The notes: generated from the letters alone by a model not told the origin. DNA of 64,000 bases from Adiantum capillus-veneris (GCA_014529385.2 CM043949.1:108125977-108189976); one strand, 5' to 3'; numbered from the stretch's first letter, positions 45,592 to 57,494 are shown. Numbers and translations: made by a program.

Positions 45592-46023
45592 AACGTGGAA
45601 AAGGTGGCAGTGATTGCGGAGATGGCTAGGCCAACAACAGTTAAAGAAATGCAGGTATTTATGGGACATTGCAATTACTATCGTAGATTTATCTACATGT
45701 ATGTAGTTATTGCTCGGCCCATATATAGGCTTATCACTCACTTTGAATGGACTAATGAATGTCAGGAATCCTTCCAAAAGCTTAAGCAATCCTTGAGCTC
45801 AACACCAATATTGAAAGCTTCAGACTGGAACAAAGTGTTCCATGTACATGTTGATGCTTCAAGCTATAACATTGGTTGCATCTTAGCCCATCCAAGAGAA
45901 GGAACAATGGATTTTCATATCTCCTGTGCTAGTAGACGATTGAAATTGGCAAAAAATAACTATACAACCACTACTTGGTATGGTGTATTTAGTCAAGAAA
46001 TTTTGACACTACTAACTTGCTAG
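45588..46023 (+). pseudogene. RT thumb and RNase H of the giant element (continuation)
   Basis: It continues the RT frame cut at 35610. M-Q-V-F-M-G-H-C-N-Y-Y-R-R-F-I is the RT C-terminal block. H-V-H-V-D-A-S-S-Y-N-I-G-C-I-L is the RNase H start with its first Asp kept. A Y-T-T-T-x-W stretch stands where Y-x-x-x-E-K-E is expected, so the catalytic Glu is lost. The frame ends at 46021 and an internal deletion removes the rest of RNase H. Confidence 0.8.
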
Positions 46024-46047
46024 CTAACAATTTTGTCTTTTTTGTAG

Positions 46048-47776
46048 ACCATTAAGCCTCGGGTAGATCACCTATCAAGACTCACCATGGGGGAAGCATC
46101 TAAAGGGGTAGATGATGACTTACCCGATGCATATTTATTCTCTGTGGAAATGGTTCCAAGATGGCAAGAAGATCTTGTGTCTTTAATGACTATAGTACAA
46201 GTGGATTCTCAAATACCAATTTCTATTACACCACAATTGATTGAGCAAACATCCCTATATCAATTGTTGGCAGGAACATTGTATAAAAAAAACAAGGATG
46301 GAATCCTGCTTTTGTGCATTAATCCTAAAGACCAAGAAGACTATTTGAGTCAAGTTCATACCACAATTGTAGGTCTACATTTTGTGCGAGATCAACCTAC
46401 AAATATTAACCTGGTTGGGTGTTTATTGGCCTACCATGAAGAGAGATGTTCATCATTACGTAAATGATTACTCTCAATGTAAAGAAAAAACCGCCATACC
46501 CCATGCCACATTATTCCACATGTTAGTCACACCCCAATGGAGTAGATACCTAGTTGAGTATTTGACTAACAGAATGTTCCCCAAAGACATGAGTAAAAGA
46601 CAAAAAAGAGCAATAGAAATTGAGTCAACCAACTATGCAATGATTGAAAACCAGCTCTTCAACGAGGGAAAGATCAACAGCTCAAACTGTGCACCAATGA
46701 AGAGGAGTATCTTCCTATTTTGGAACAAGCTCACGTAGGTCTAGCAAGGGGTCGGACCACTTCTCTCATGAAACCATAGCCAAATCCATATAAATGACAG
46801 GCATTTGGTGGCCAACTTTATTTGGCTGGTGCAAAAGAATTTGTTCGATCATGCGATACATGTCAACGAGCAAAGATGCCAATGAGAATGGATAACATGC
46901 CATTGTAGCCTAGGAGTACGTGCATTTGCTAAATGGGGTATAGGCTTTATAGGTCCAATAGAATCACCAACTTACAAAACTCAGGCACAATATATTATTG
47001 TGGAAATAGATTACTTAACCAAGTGGGCTAAGGCACAAGCCACCATGAAGAACAACTAGAACCACTGTTGCATTCCTATACGAATGCGTTTTTACTAGAT
47101 ACGGACTTCCTATTGAGCTTGTGAATGATCACGGATTGCATTTTATCAATGAGGTGATAGAATATCCATTAGATGAGTTCATGGTAATCCATAACAAATC
47201 TGTACCCTACCACCCTCAAGAAAATGGTTAAGCAGAACATACAAACAATTTGAGCTTTGTACTAACCAAAATTGCTACTTTAGGCAGAACAGACTAGGAA
47301 ATGCATCTTCACTCTACCTTGTGGGATTATCGAGTTTCTTGTAAAATGGCCTTGAGCACAACTCCTTTTAATTTGGTCTATGTCCTATATGCAATATTGT
47401 TGATGGAATTTTTATTACCCACACTCAGAGTTGCAACAACTGAGTTGGAATGGAAGGGGCATGGATTTTCAGAACGACTCGAGGACTTAAAACATCTAGA
47501 TGAACAATGTTTAGCGGCCATTGCCCACATATACGTACAAAAACAAAAACAAAAACAATTCTTTGACTCGCATTTGTTGACTAAAGTTTTCAAACCAGGT
47601 GATTTAGTCTTAGTTTACTTGTTGAAACAACATATGCCCAAGTTCAAGAAAAAGGACATTGTCCTTTTGTCATTTAAGATGTTTCACCAAATGGGACTAT
47701 CAAGTTAGCCACTGTAGATGCAGAAATCATGGAAAACTGGATTAATGGATATTGAATCCACAAATACAACCTTCCC
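46048..47776 (+). pseudogene. Integrase of the giant element, degenerate
   Basis: R-V-D-H-L-S-R-L near 46057-46080 is the tether end typical of Athila-like elements. 46087-46467 and 46382-46738 give the N-terminal integrase region, including W-P-T-M-K-R-D-V. Around 46930-46950 W-G-I-G-F-I-G-P shows loss of the first catalytic Asp (normally G-I-D-F). N-D-H-G-L-H-F near 47120 keeps the second Asp. 47301-47708 covers the end of the core and the G-D-L-V-L-V C-terminal region. Multiple stops and frameshifts. Confidence 0.75.
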
Positions 47777-48340
47777 TTGACTAATGAACTTCTTCAGAGA
47801 ATGCATGCATCCAAGGAAAGGAAGCTCAAACGACAACAGGTTATTGAGGAGGCTCAAGAAGAAGCTCGCATTGGAGTTCTAAAACAAAAAGCTGCAAGAC
47901 AGCCTGTTCTCCAAGCTATACCACAGAATACTCTCCACATTCAATCCTTAGCAGAGAATGAGGTTGAGACTGATGACGAGTGGTTGGATGGTCTGGATAT
48001 GCGAATCAATGCGAATCTAAACAATGAATACAAAGTCAAAGATTTAGCAAATACAGGAGCTCGAGTCAATGTGGTCAACTATTCTACTTATCGCAAAGCA
48101 ATTACTCAACCACTTGAGTATTGTCGAGCCACGATCAAGGGCTGCAATAAGAGCATCACTCCAACTTTAGGGAAAATCAACTTGAATATTATGGTTAATG
48201 TAATCTCTTGCCCGCATACTTTCATATGTATAGTGGATGAACACATGAATGAGGACCTAATATTAGGTTTTTCGTGGATGAAAGCTTACAAAACAATTCA
48301 AGATTGGGATGCCAGAATTCTAGAACTCACAGTCAAATGA
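47777..48340 (+). CDS. Integrase C-terminal tail fused to a second retropepsin-like domain
   Basis: This 187-codon ORF continues the integrase tail without a break (L-P-L-T-N-E-L-L-Q-R-M-H). Residues 1-60 are charged. Residues about 95-180 resemble an aspartic-protease fold: L-A-N-T-G-A-R-V-N-V-V (Asn where the catalytic Asp of D-T-G-A is expected), a basic-hydrophobic middle, and D-L-I-L-G-F-S-W-M with Q-D-W. The normal protease end is already present before RT (33790-33860), so this would be a second, probably inactive copy. A relative lies at the left edge of the window (1-330). Confidence 0.55.
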   Translation: MTNELLQRMHASKERKLKRQQVIEEAQEEARIGVLKQKAARQPVLQAIPQNTLHIQSLAENEVETDDEWLDGLDMRINANLNNEYKVKDLANTGARVNVVNYSTYRKAITQPLEYCRATIKGCNKSITPTLGKINLNIMVNVISCPHTFICIVDEHMNEDLILGFSWMKAYKTIQDWDARILELTVK

Positions 48341-48625
48341 GGACAACTAAAAATACCATTTGGATACAGTAAAGAGGATGGAAAGGGTGATTTCCAATCA
48401 CATAAGCATGAATCATCAACCACAATTATAACTACAAATCCAATAAAGACTTCTATTACTCAACTAATGCAGGGAACCAAGCACGTTTGGATACCCAAAA
48501 GTCAGCTTGACAATCGACGTCAACAAATTTGGGTGCCCAAAAAATTGCTATACACCTCCAACTACCCTAAGGGAAAACCATCGTATCTATCTTTCAATAG
48601 AAACCACCGCTACTAAAGATGAAGG
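48341..48625 (+). pseudogene. WVPK-motif tail after the protease-like domain
   Basis: In frame after the TGA at 48338-48340 the sequence encodes K-H-V-W-I-P-K and Q-Q-I-W-V-P-K (48481-48545) followed by a Tyr/Asn-rich end at about 48615. The same motif type occurs at 820-1185. It may be the C-terminal extension of the preceding ORF, split by one stop. Confidence 0.45.
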
Positions 48626-49700
48626 GCCCCAGAGTCCAAATTTTTCCTAATGGCCAAACTACTTTGTTGTTCCGGTGGACTGAACCAAGGAGGGGGGGAT
48701 TCTTGAATAAATTAGCCAATTGTCCTCATAACAAGATAATTGGGGAATGCAATAGGTTAACCCCTTGGTGTGTGTATATATTGTACATAAGTGCCAAAAG
48801 CCATAAATAGTGCAATTTTTACTTATATTGTGTGTTTTTTTTTGGCCAAAATCGTTATGAAAATGGAGCAATCCACAAAAATATATCCAAATAATAAAAT
48901 TAGAAGTGTTTTTGTATTTTTGGGTATAGGATGGAATTTTTTGAGCATTTCGGTTGAAGTTTTCTTTAATTTTTTTAATAAAAGATAATAAAATCTAAAT
49001 AAATAAAAATAATAAGCAAGAATGTTAGAATTGGATTTTGACTCAAACGTCAAATCTCAAAACTCAATGGAAAAGCCATGAAAATTTTGGAGCAATTCCG
49101 ATCAAAAAACTCGGTGGCCACTCCGATTCACTAATCATCTGGAGAAAAATGCAACAAAAGGGTCCATGGATGTCAGTTTTCAGAGATTTTTGATCCGAGA
49201 GTACACTGTATGGCCTATTAAACTCATCGGATAGGGGTGTTGGGAAATTCCAGGTATGTATAATCCTTTGGGCCATTTTTCCTCTCATTTACATTCTAGC
49301 CTTTAGAGAGAGAGCTCCAGGTTGTGGATTTTGGCAACCTTCCATGCTCTCCTATGTCCTGTTTGTTGGCTCTTACACACTCCATCCATGAGGAATAAGT
49401 TCCTAACTATGTCTAGAAGCATTTTGAATATCACATTGTCAACCACACGAGCAATAGGAGGCACGGAAACACAGACCAATCTAGAAAATTTTGGCGTCCG
49501 TTTAACCTCAAACTCAAAGGGAGCACTCTATACCTTACATTGGAATTTTACCAACCTTCAGTGGGCATACAACTAGTGACTAATGACTCCAAGTCAAGCT
49601 CAGCTCAAAAGGGAACTGTCAACCTAATCGGACACACCAACAAGTGCAAGAAACACAACCAAGGGCTTCACCTTCATAATTAACCTAGTAGAAGCTATAT
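48626..49700 (+). other. Non-coding post-pol stretch
   Basis: AT-rich, short ORFs only. The longest, 49322-49576, has no recognisable family. Nothing else is seen. Confidence 0.5.
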
Positions 49701-50389
49701 GGGGCAAGATTAGGGCATAAATTACAATAACTTGTAAAAATTATCTTAGGCGTGCCGAAGATAATCTGCTAGGATGGAAGCATGTTTTGCACACATTTTC
49801 ACATTGGCGTGATTTCCCTACCCCTCACAGACCCCACATCACACTGGTACACTCTTTTCATGCATAATTACTCACAAATGCACTTTAGCACACCAAACAG
49901 ATTGAAGTGCCCCAAAATTGACTTTTAGCCTGTCAATTCAAAAACCACCTTTAGGGGACATCAATAATCAACCCTCCACCACCAACCAGAAACACAAAAT
50001 CATCCCAAATCAGTCATTTTTATCTTAGGCATGCCTAAGATAGAAATGCTACATGGAGGACCTAACTTGCAATTTGAAGATACAGATATGTTCACAATGG
50101 TAAAATAAAGCACCTTGACAAGTTTCATCAAGTTTGGCACAATATAACTCTATCAGACACCAAAAGCTTTGAAAGCGGACACAAATTTATACACAATTCT
50201 CACGACAAGTGTCCAAAATCTATCAAACTTCTTGCATATCACCAACAACCTATACACTTCCTATGCATTCACTCTGACACAAATTTGCATGCACTTGCAC
50301 CCATCTGTATCTTAGGTGTGCATAAGATAAATTTTGTAGAGATTGTGATTTTTAGAGCTCATTTTTGCCTTATTGGTTTTTCTACTTAA
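49701..50389 (+). repeat. Hairpin-bearing modules after pol, homologous to the leader modules
   Basis: Palindromes are at 49740-49764, 50021-50042 (a perfect 22-bp palindrome with half TATCTTAGGCA) and 50308-50329, spaced 279 and 287 bp apart. About 88 bases after the second one lies CAAGTTTCATCAAGTTTGGC (50119-50138), which matches GCAAGTTTCATCAGATTTGG (29421-29440) found 86 bases after a leader hairpin, so the modules are homologous beyond the hairpin. Confidence 0.75.
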
Positions 50390-52034
50390 TTGGGACTTGC
50401 TAAAGTTGGTACGACCAATGAATTGAATGATTGCCTACCAGGTTCACTCTCATCTGCCTCGAGATCTCCAAAGAAGAAAACCATGAAGGAAAACTTTTCG
50501 GAGCTTCCACCATACCTAGTTGTCAAAAGAACAAATAGAAACTCAGCATGTCACTTTATACCATGGCTCATTCATAAGTGTACAAGGATCCAAAGTGAAA
50601 GTTTAGACGTTGCTAAAGGAAGCTCAAGACCTTGTTAAAGAAGAGGAAACCAGGCCACTCTGGGAGAGAATTGACCTTAAAGACTACCTTGAACTAGAGA
50701 CTTGTGGTGTGGACTACAAGAGGTCTTATGAGCTCCTATGCAGCATCACAAAAGAAGGGAAACCATCTCAGACTTAAATGACTCTCCAATAGAGGTGTAC
50801 ATCACAAAGTAAGAGGTTGCTAAATCCCTAAAGCTACAAAGAGGAGGAAAACCCATAAGAGACCGAGGGTTGCCCATAGCTGGCATTTTCACCAGTCAGT
50901 CAACCTCCTTCTAAAATCTAAAGGAAAGAGAGACAGAGGGGGCACTTTGGCTCTATCATCAGCACTTTCATTTCACTGCTAAAAGACCTCCTAGGTACAC
51001 AATTCCAAATCATGCAATTGCTTCCATATTCACACAAGCCTCTAAGAGAGAAGGGCTCACTCATGTGAAAAAGCTAGAGAACATCACCTTCGTGGAAGCT
51101 CCAAAAGTGTTAACACGGATTACTTACCATGATATAGGCCAGGCAGAGCATCTACCACCTGCCCTAGAGCAAAATCTATGGCTACTAAACAAGATTTTTG
51201 ATGAAGAAGAAGTGTAGGCCAGAGTTCCATTAGTGGCAACCAGAGTGAGGACAAGACTAGTCAATGTCCCCAGCCATGAAACAGCTACTGTAGAGATACA
51301 AAAAGAAACAAGGAAGAAGAAGAGACGTCAAAGCAAAAAACTCCTCTTGAAATAATGAAAATAGAAAAAGGGAAAGGAAAGGTAGATGATGCAAAAGCCA
51401 CAAACGGCCACGCCCTGTAGTAGCAGTAGAGGAACCAGCCCAAAAAGAAGCAAGAATAGAAAGAGAGAAGGTGGCTTTGAGCTAGAGAGAGGACTCAAAG
51501 GGATTTTGGAGGAGAAATGGAAACCATCTCCACGAAGGATAAATATTCAAACCAAACACCCCATGTTTGATACTAAGGACGATTCTTGGGCCGGATTAGA
51601 ACATCTCTATCACCAAGAAGAACATCAACAAGAGTAGGCCAAGGCACAAGAAGAAGACGATACACCACCTAGAGCGGACTCACCTAAAAAAACAAGTCAA
51701 CCCAGCTAAAGAGGTTCCACACTTCTCTCCTCCAAGCGGACCACCAGAACTGGAGGACATAACACCACCACAACCAGAAGAGACCACTCCCCTTGCTAGC
51801 AATATGGAACCAGGATCAAAATCACCCAAAGAAACTCCTAATGAGCAAGTGGATGAACCACTGATCCCAATAGAGACACCAAGTACTCAAGCCCACCAGC
51901 CAAATGAGCAAATCACAACCGAGGCTCCTGACACATCAACGGATCAACTTGAAGTGAGCAACACAAGAAGGTTGAAGAGTCTGGAAGACATAGATGAATA
52001 TGCCAGTATGCACATGATGTGGTGGACACAATGA
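50390..52034 (+). pseudogene. Degenerate post-pol ORF (unknown, Athila env position)
   Basis: A long interrupted frame can be followed from about 50450 through 51350, including D-Y-L-E-L-E-T-C-G-V-D-Y (about 50680-50720) and Q-A-E-H-L-P-P-A-L-E-Q-N-L-W-L-L (about 51141-51190). It is followed by Lys/Arg-rich and Pro/Thr/Glu-rich open pieces 51386-51637 and 51804-52034. No transmembrane segment or known domain is seen. In Athila elements this place holds an env-like ORF; here only the position supports that idea. At least four stops are present. Confidence 0.4.
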
Positions 52035-52707
52035 AAGATGAGATCTATGCTTGCCACCAACAACTCCATAGCTTGTATAAATAACTACGGCTCTGAGACG
52101 AGGAATTGGTTGAACTAATTGCAAAGTCATGAGTGGATTTGGAAGCTCTCTAGACAAGGAATCATCAACAAGAGCAACAAGTCATAGCGGCCACCTCGAC
52201 TCTACAAGAGTCTGCTTACACAATCAATCAGCTATAAATTCAGCTCAACATTGAAAATAATCAGTTGGCATAGTGAAAAGCTAGGTGCCAAGACTGCTTG
52301 GGCTTGATCATTTGGATTGCTATGGAAATTACTTACCACATCGTAGAAATCTTCAATCACTTCCTCATCCAAATCATCATAATCCATGTTCCAGTATCTG
52401 GATCAAGTAGAAAAGCAACACTATGTAGTGGGCTATGCGCACTAACCCATCGAGCATGTACATACTTATTTAAGACATTTATTTTAGCCTTATTAAAAGG
52501 TTCTTTCTAGGGGTTGACCAAACAATTTTTTGGCTCTGAAGGAGAGTTCAAGCCCTGGGGGATTCACCATGAAAAACTTACAGCACCACGTAAGTGCAGG
52601 GGAGGGGTTTTTTTTTACAAGTTATATAATCGTATAAGTTAGGGGCAGGCGCCCAAAAATTTTATCTCCAAATCTTAAAAATAAGGGAGGGGGGTTATCA
52701 TAATTAT

Positions 52708-52740
<33 letters not shown>

Positions 52741-53048
52741 TTACTTGTAGCAATTGGTCATCAACGTGCACTAGAACTTGTATGAATTCAGGGGAAGTTT
52801 TTATCAAGTCACACATCAAATTTTGCGTCAAGAAAGTCATAGATAAGGGATGATTTGGAGCAGGTCAAGGGTTGATTTACACCAACTTTGGATGGGTCAA
52901 AATTGGACAAGTAACTAGAGTGTAGGCCAATCATGCATATAGTTTGAAATTCAAACTACGACACATTGAGGGTACATCTAGTTTGGAAGCAGTTCCTTAG
53001 TACATTGCCAGTCACTATGCTACACACTCTTTGACTAGTTTTACTCAG
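52035..53048 (+). other. Non-coding stretch with a 30-bp poly(G) run
   Basis: No gene is seen. 52710-52739 is an uninterrupted run of 30 G, and shorter G-runs occur at 52601-52608 and 52686-52694. Confidence 0.7.
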
Positions 53049-53578
53049 TTAGATCATGTGAGACCTAAATTTTATATGTAAGATAGGGGTATTATATTTT
53101 TCTTCATTGATTGTCATATAAGCGTAGAAAGGGGGGCCATATTCCCCAATATGAGTCGTATATAGGGGTTTTATCAAAGTTATCCGCTCACAGGTGGCAT
53201 CCCATTTTGTACATAGAGTGAATCCCCCGGGGTTCAAGCTCTCCTGAACATTATACCAGCCCTTGTACACCTTCCCTATATTGGGTAACTTAAGATCAAC
53301 CTCACACAAAGATATCATCACAGGCCTCATCACCAAGTATGTGTCCCCAGCATTAGACCAAAAGAGTCTATCACCAATAAGAAATTTCATGGATCGACTC
53401 TTTGTTTTAACTCGTTCTGGTTGCTCTGCTTCCCACTCATAGAAGCCAGCACAAACAAATGTCTCTAAAAAAACATTTCTATTTTGCAAAAGACTCTCCA
53501 TAGTGTAGAAGTTAGTGAAAAAGTCCAGGTATATTAATCTACATTGTAAACTCCTCTCAAACCAAGGAAAGCCAGACT
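53049..53578 (-). CDS. Antisense ORF between pol and 3' LTR
   Basis: The - strand frame opens after a TAG at about 53578 and runs to the stop at 53049. The ATG-started part is 53501-53049 (150 codons). The composition is that of a globular protein: F-V-C-A-G-F-Y-E-W, F-L-I-G-D-R-L-F-W, Y-K-G-W-Y-N-V. No known domain is recognised. Antisense extra ORFs between pol and the 3' LTR have been reported in several plant Ty3/gypsy (Tat-lineage) families, so this may be the same kind of gene. It is one of few intact frames in the giant element. Confidence 0.5.
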
Positions 53579-54240
53579 AAGTACTTTGCACTATAGAAGC
53601 TATCGCAAGCTGCAGCAGTGACCGAGAGATCTCACGAACCACCACATGATGGTGTCCTGTCAATAGGTAAGGTAATCCAAGATGAGAGGAAATCCAAACG
53701 CAACAGTCTGCACTATGTAGGGCCTCTGAGAAGAGGTGTGGTCAGACCAAGATGTCTGGACCATGATCATCCTGTAGAAGTAGGAAGCCAGATTGAGCAG
53801 TCTGAGTTGTGAATATCCTCTAAGAAGAGGAAAGGCTAGACCAATTTATTTATGCCATCTTGCCTATATCTCCTGCCTCCAATCCTCCGGTGTCAACCAA
53901 AACACAATACACACCAACAATGCCACCAAACCGCAACTTGTTGTGGCTCTCAATAAGAATGAGCTGGGAGTGGCCTACTGCCCAGGCTGGGGGATAAGTC
54001 AACTATAAGGTTACCGAGGTGAGTCTAAACAAAATCAGCTCAAGGAAAACCCTACAAAAGCCACACTACAGGGCACAGATAAGTCATATAAAGCAGTGGA
54101 ATGGAAAGTTAAAGACCTTGAGATTGAAGCTAGAGAAAATGCAGAGAAGATAAATATCAATCATATTTATGTAGCGGGAGGAGAGATATCATTAGGAAAT
54201 TGACCAACTTAAAGCGTAATTGAGGAAAGCTCAAGTTGTT
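53579..54240. other. Short decayed stretch
   Basis: Short ORFs only. A phrase AGAGGAAAT..CAAGATG..CTGTAGAAG..AAGCCAGATTGAG recurs imperfectly near 53570-53830, suggesting decayed tandem repeats. Confidence 0.35.
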
Positions 54241-55348
54241 TCCACGTCATTGGCCACTAGGGGAAGAATAGGTAGATTCCGCAATGCAAGATAAAGATAC
54301 CCTGCAATTTATGGACTTTGAAGCAATTACCACCAAAGAGTCCAGTCTTCAAGAGCTAGATATTTCTCATGATGAAGTTGGACCCTCCGTTCAACCAAAA
54401 ATCTTAACTGCTGAGGAAGAAGAGGCATTAAAGAAGCAAGTGAAAGAGGAGACCAAGACCATCTGGAAGGAAGCCATGCAGCCAGAAGAACAAATACTGC
54501 ATTCCATCAATGTCAGCCTCCTCACACCATCAAATATCAATGAGGCATGGCATCAACAAGATCTACCCTTTCCCCTCATCAAATTTAAAGTACTCCAAAT
54601 CAATGAGAGACTATTCAAGGATTTCCAAGCCAACCCAACACTTGCACATCCCAAATGGCAGGATATTTAATTGAACCGGCACCCCACATATCTTATCTTG
54701 TATACAAATGTGCAAACTCATATCAAACAAGATCATATGCAGTGCCCAATACCAAGAGTTATAAGTTGACATCAGCATTCTCTCCTCCATCAAAAGCGGC
54801 CGACTTGGCTCAACTACCCCAGGTTTCCACCACCTTCGAATAACCAACCCATAGAAACATACATGGTGGAAACATTGTCCTCAACCATTCAGTTGTTTTG
54901 CAGTATTTCGGTTTTAGAGTGTATCATGCTGGTAAAGATTGCAAAAATGCTCCCAACTTGTTTGCAGACTTTTCACCATGGAGAGCAAACAGATGTAGCA
55001 TGGATGTCCTTTCTCAAAGGTGCTAAGGGCTTATGCTATGATTTATTAGGCCAGCCCACAGAAAAAGTGCTCCATGGATTATATATTAGGGTGATGTTTC
55101 TTCCATCCTATTATATACAAACATTTGAAGAAGCATTCTACACGGGCTTCTTCACTTATCGATCCAAGATCTTTGGCCCCGTCATCACCAATCTACGAGC
55201 GAGATTTGTCAGTTACTCCACAGTTGAGCAAATAACTAAGTTAACCATGCACTTTATATCCAATGAAGATAAAGAACTCCACCTCAGATACCAACAAGGT
55301 CTCAAGGAGCACGCACAAAGGACAGCAGCAAGGAAGCTCGACCACTAA
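54241..55348 (+). pseudogene. Degenerate post-pol ORF near the 3' end (unknown)
   Basis: Two open pieces lie here. 54284-54670 (128 codons) is acidic with E-E-E-E-A-L-K-K and L-P-F-P-L-I-K-F. 54863-55348 (161 codons) is globular with a hydrophobic N-terminus and M-S-F-L-K-G-A-K-G-L. The second ends 56 bp before the polypurine tract. The hydrophobic stretch at residues 5-30 of the second piece could be a membrane segment but contains charged residues. No family is recognised. Confidence 0.4.
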
Positions 55349-55390
55349 TTAGCACCCTAAGTAGCTATGTCGCTGGTGGATGACACATGC

Positions 55391-55404
55391 AAGGAGGGGG
55401 GGAA
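55391..55404 (+). promoter_or_regulatory. Polypurine tract of the giant element
   Basis: AAGGAGGGGGGGAA is directly followed by the 3' LTR start TGTTAGC. Confidence 0.8.
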
Positions 55405-56369
55405 TGTTAGCTGCTAAGCTAACAAGAGCCGAAGAAAGAGCATCAAAAGGGATGCCACTCATTTTTTAAAGCCGATTGATTGTATTAAACCCCTTTGTAT
55501 TACTAAGAAATCCCACAAAGTCCAAAGCCATTGTAACATTATCGATTGCCAACAAGTCTAGAAGGGTTGAGAGCCTCCATGTTTCTAATCATATGCAATT
55601 TTAAAGCTTTTTATTGAGCCCAAATAGCTACTAGGATTCCATTATTTGAACCTTGGCTAAGGTATAAAAGCCAACTTTTGTAATTAAAAACCTAAGTTTT
55701 GGATAATGAAAGTAAGTGTTTGCTGCAGAAGCTCAACGTGAGTCTACTGTTTATTTGATTCCTTGTGTCTCTCTCATATAGTGTTGCATTGATATTCCAA
55801 GCATACCAACATGTTTGCAGGTGAAATCTCTTCCACTTAGTGTAATTTTCTCGCGATGAAAGTGTGTTTTTAGTCATGTTGTCTACAAGTTGATTTTGCT
55901 CCCTATGCACAATACACGCACCAAAATTGGTTTTCGACCTTAGGAATAGGTAGAACACGTCTAGAGGAAGCTATAGAGTGCTTTGGACACCAAAATTGAT
56001 TGACCTAAAATAGGCTATTTATCTTAGGCACAATTTTGTCCGAGTGTCAAAAATGGAATTTGAGTTCATGAGAGCGTTAAGGATACTCTGCTCATAATAG
56101 GCATAAAGTTTTGCTGCATTCAGAGACTCATAGCTATGCCAAATCATTGGATCAAGCTTGCAATAAGGAAACTAGTTTTTGATCTCTGACACACATTTGA
56201 GACTAAGATAGGTAGGAGCGGTTTAGACCTGGGTTTTTGGAGAGATTATCTATCTCTTGTAGACTCCATGCACTAGTTGGATCAACTACATACCACGGAT
56301 TGACAATTTTTATGTCTGTGGTTCTTGCTTTGCTAGCATCGACATGGTGAGGCTTGGCAGCCGACGACA
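55405..56369 (+). repeat. 3' LTR of the giant element
   Basis: The 965-bp LTR starts TGTTAGCTGCTAAG and ends GACGACA. It differs from 27624-28588 at roughly one base in ten where compared. TATAAAAGCC is at about 55662, and the motif TTATCTTAGGCA at 56019-56030. Confidence 0.88.
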
Positions 56370-57065
56370 CAAATGCAAGATGTGAGAGGAGGGAGCGATC
56401 AACCCCCCATGACTACCATCAACCACAAGAACTGTTAGTACATCACGCAAACCATATGGCTGCTGTCTACCCAAAAATGCAACTACAAGGTGATGAAAAT
56501 GCTGCTGTCCAGCAATTTTTAGCATGCTCGTACTCATCGGTAGGTCCGAAGAGGTGGAGAGGGTGGGGAATCAATGTCATTGCCCCTAATGGCCCGAAAA
56601 CAGAGAAAACAACAAGGGTATTTGGTTGAAATATGGTGGAAATGCAGAGGATTTTTTATGCAATGATGCAGTAGATGGAAATTCGTATGGGAAAGTAAGA
56701 TCAAAATGGACAGGGCCTAGCACTCTTTCTCTTTGTGATGAAAATGCAGCAGCTATCCAAAAATGCAGCTCCCCAAAAAAACACCAAAGATACACAAAAA
56801 TTATTTTGGAAGAGGAACATTTTCGGCGACAAAAATGTCCAAAAAGTGTAGTGCTGGAAGCCATAAGCATAAACGCTAGCCTGATCTGCAAAAACACAGT
56901 GGAGGGGGATCCTCCATGATGAAAAACATAGATTATGTCGTGTGCCTGGCCTTTTGCAAAATGCTGGCAGATTTGGATTAAAAATGTTGGCTGGCTCTTC
57001 TTGGGAGGAGTACCTTGATGTGAAGATGCACCTTGGATCATCGAGAGCCTGAAGCTATGATACCA
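56370..57065 (-). mobile_element. Internal part of a small minus-strand LTR element
   Basis: On the - strand TGGTATCATAGC (57065-57054) begins right after an LTR-like end CA, as a tRNA-Met-type primer site (one base off TGGTATCAGAGC). A 65-bp sequence with TTGTGGTTGATGGTAGTCAT occurs at 56366-56435 and 57118-57186 in direct orientation, as remnants of two LTRs would. The short internal region has no pol, as in TRIM-type non-autonomous elements. The second LTR is cut by the giant element's edge. Confidence 0.45.
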
Positions 57066-57494
57066 TGTGAGATTGCATATGTGCAGAAGTGTGAGAGAGC
57101 AGAGGAGAGAGAGAGACGGAGACACAAATGCAAGATGTGAGATAAGGGGGTGATCATCCCCCCATGACTACCATCAACCACAAGACCTTGTCTATACAAT
57201 CAGATGATCTCTATGAGATGAGATAAGGAAGTGGGTACCGCCCCTGGGCCTATATATATGTGCCCAAGGGGAGGTAGGGAAAGGATTGGATAAAATCCCC
57301 CACAACCCAACAAAGAAAAATGATATATGGAAATATATGTGGGCACCCGGACAAGGGTGGGCGGTTGGCCCGGAGTGGGCAGTCAAACAGTGATGCACCT
57401 TAACGTAGATACAAAGGGTGGCCAGCCCGAAGGCACACCAGCCGTACATGTATTTCCTAGACCTGTGAAGCAACAGAGTGGTGTAAGTCTAACA
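57066..57494 (-). repeat. LTR of the small minus-strand element
   Basis: Read on the - strand it starts TGTTAGACTTACAC (57494) and ends CTCACA (57066), 429 bp, with a TATATATAGG box at about 57250-57260 and a primer site directly after it. Confidence 0.5.

Noticed and set aside
56586-57125. 179-codon minus-strand ORF as a gene
   Set aside because: It overlaps the primer-site and LTR structure of the small minus-strand element, has low-complexity Ser/Leu/Phe composition and matches no domain.
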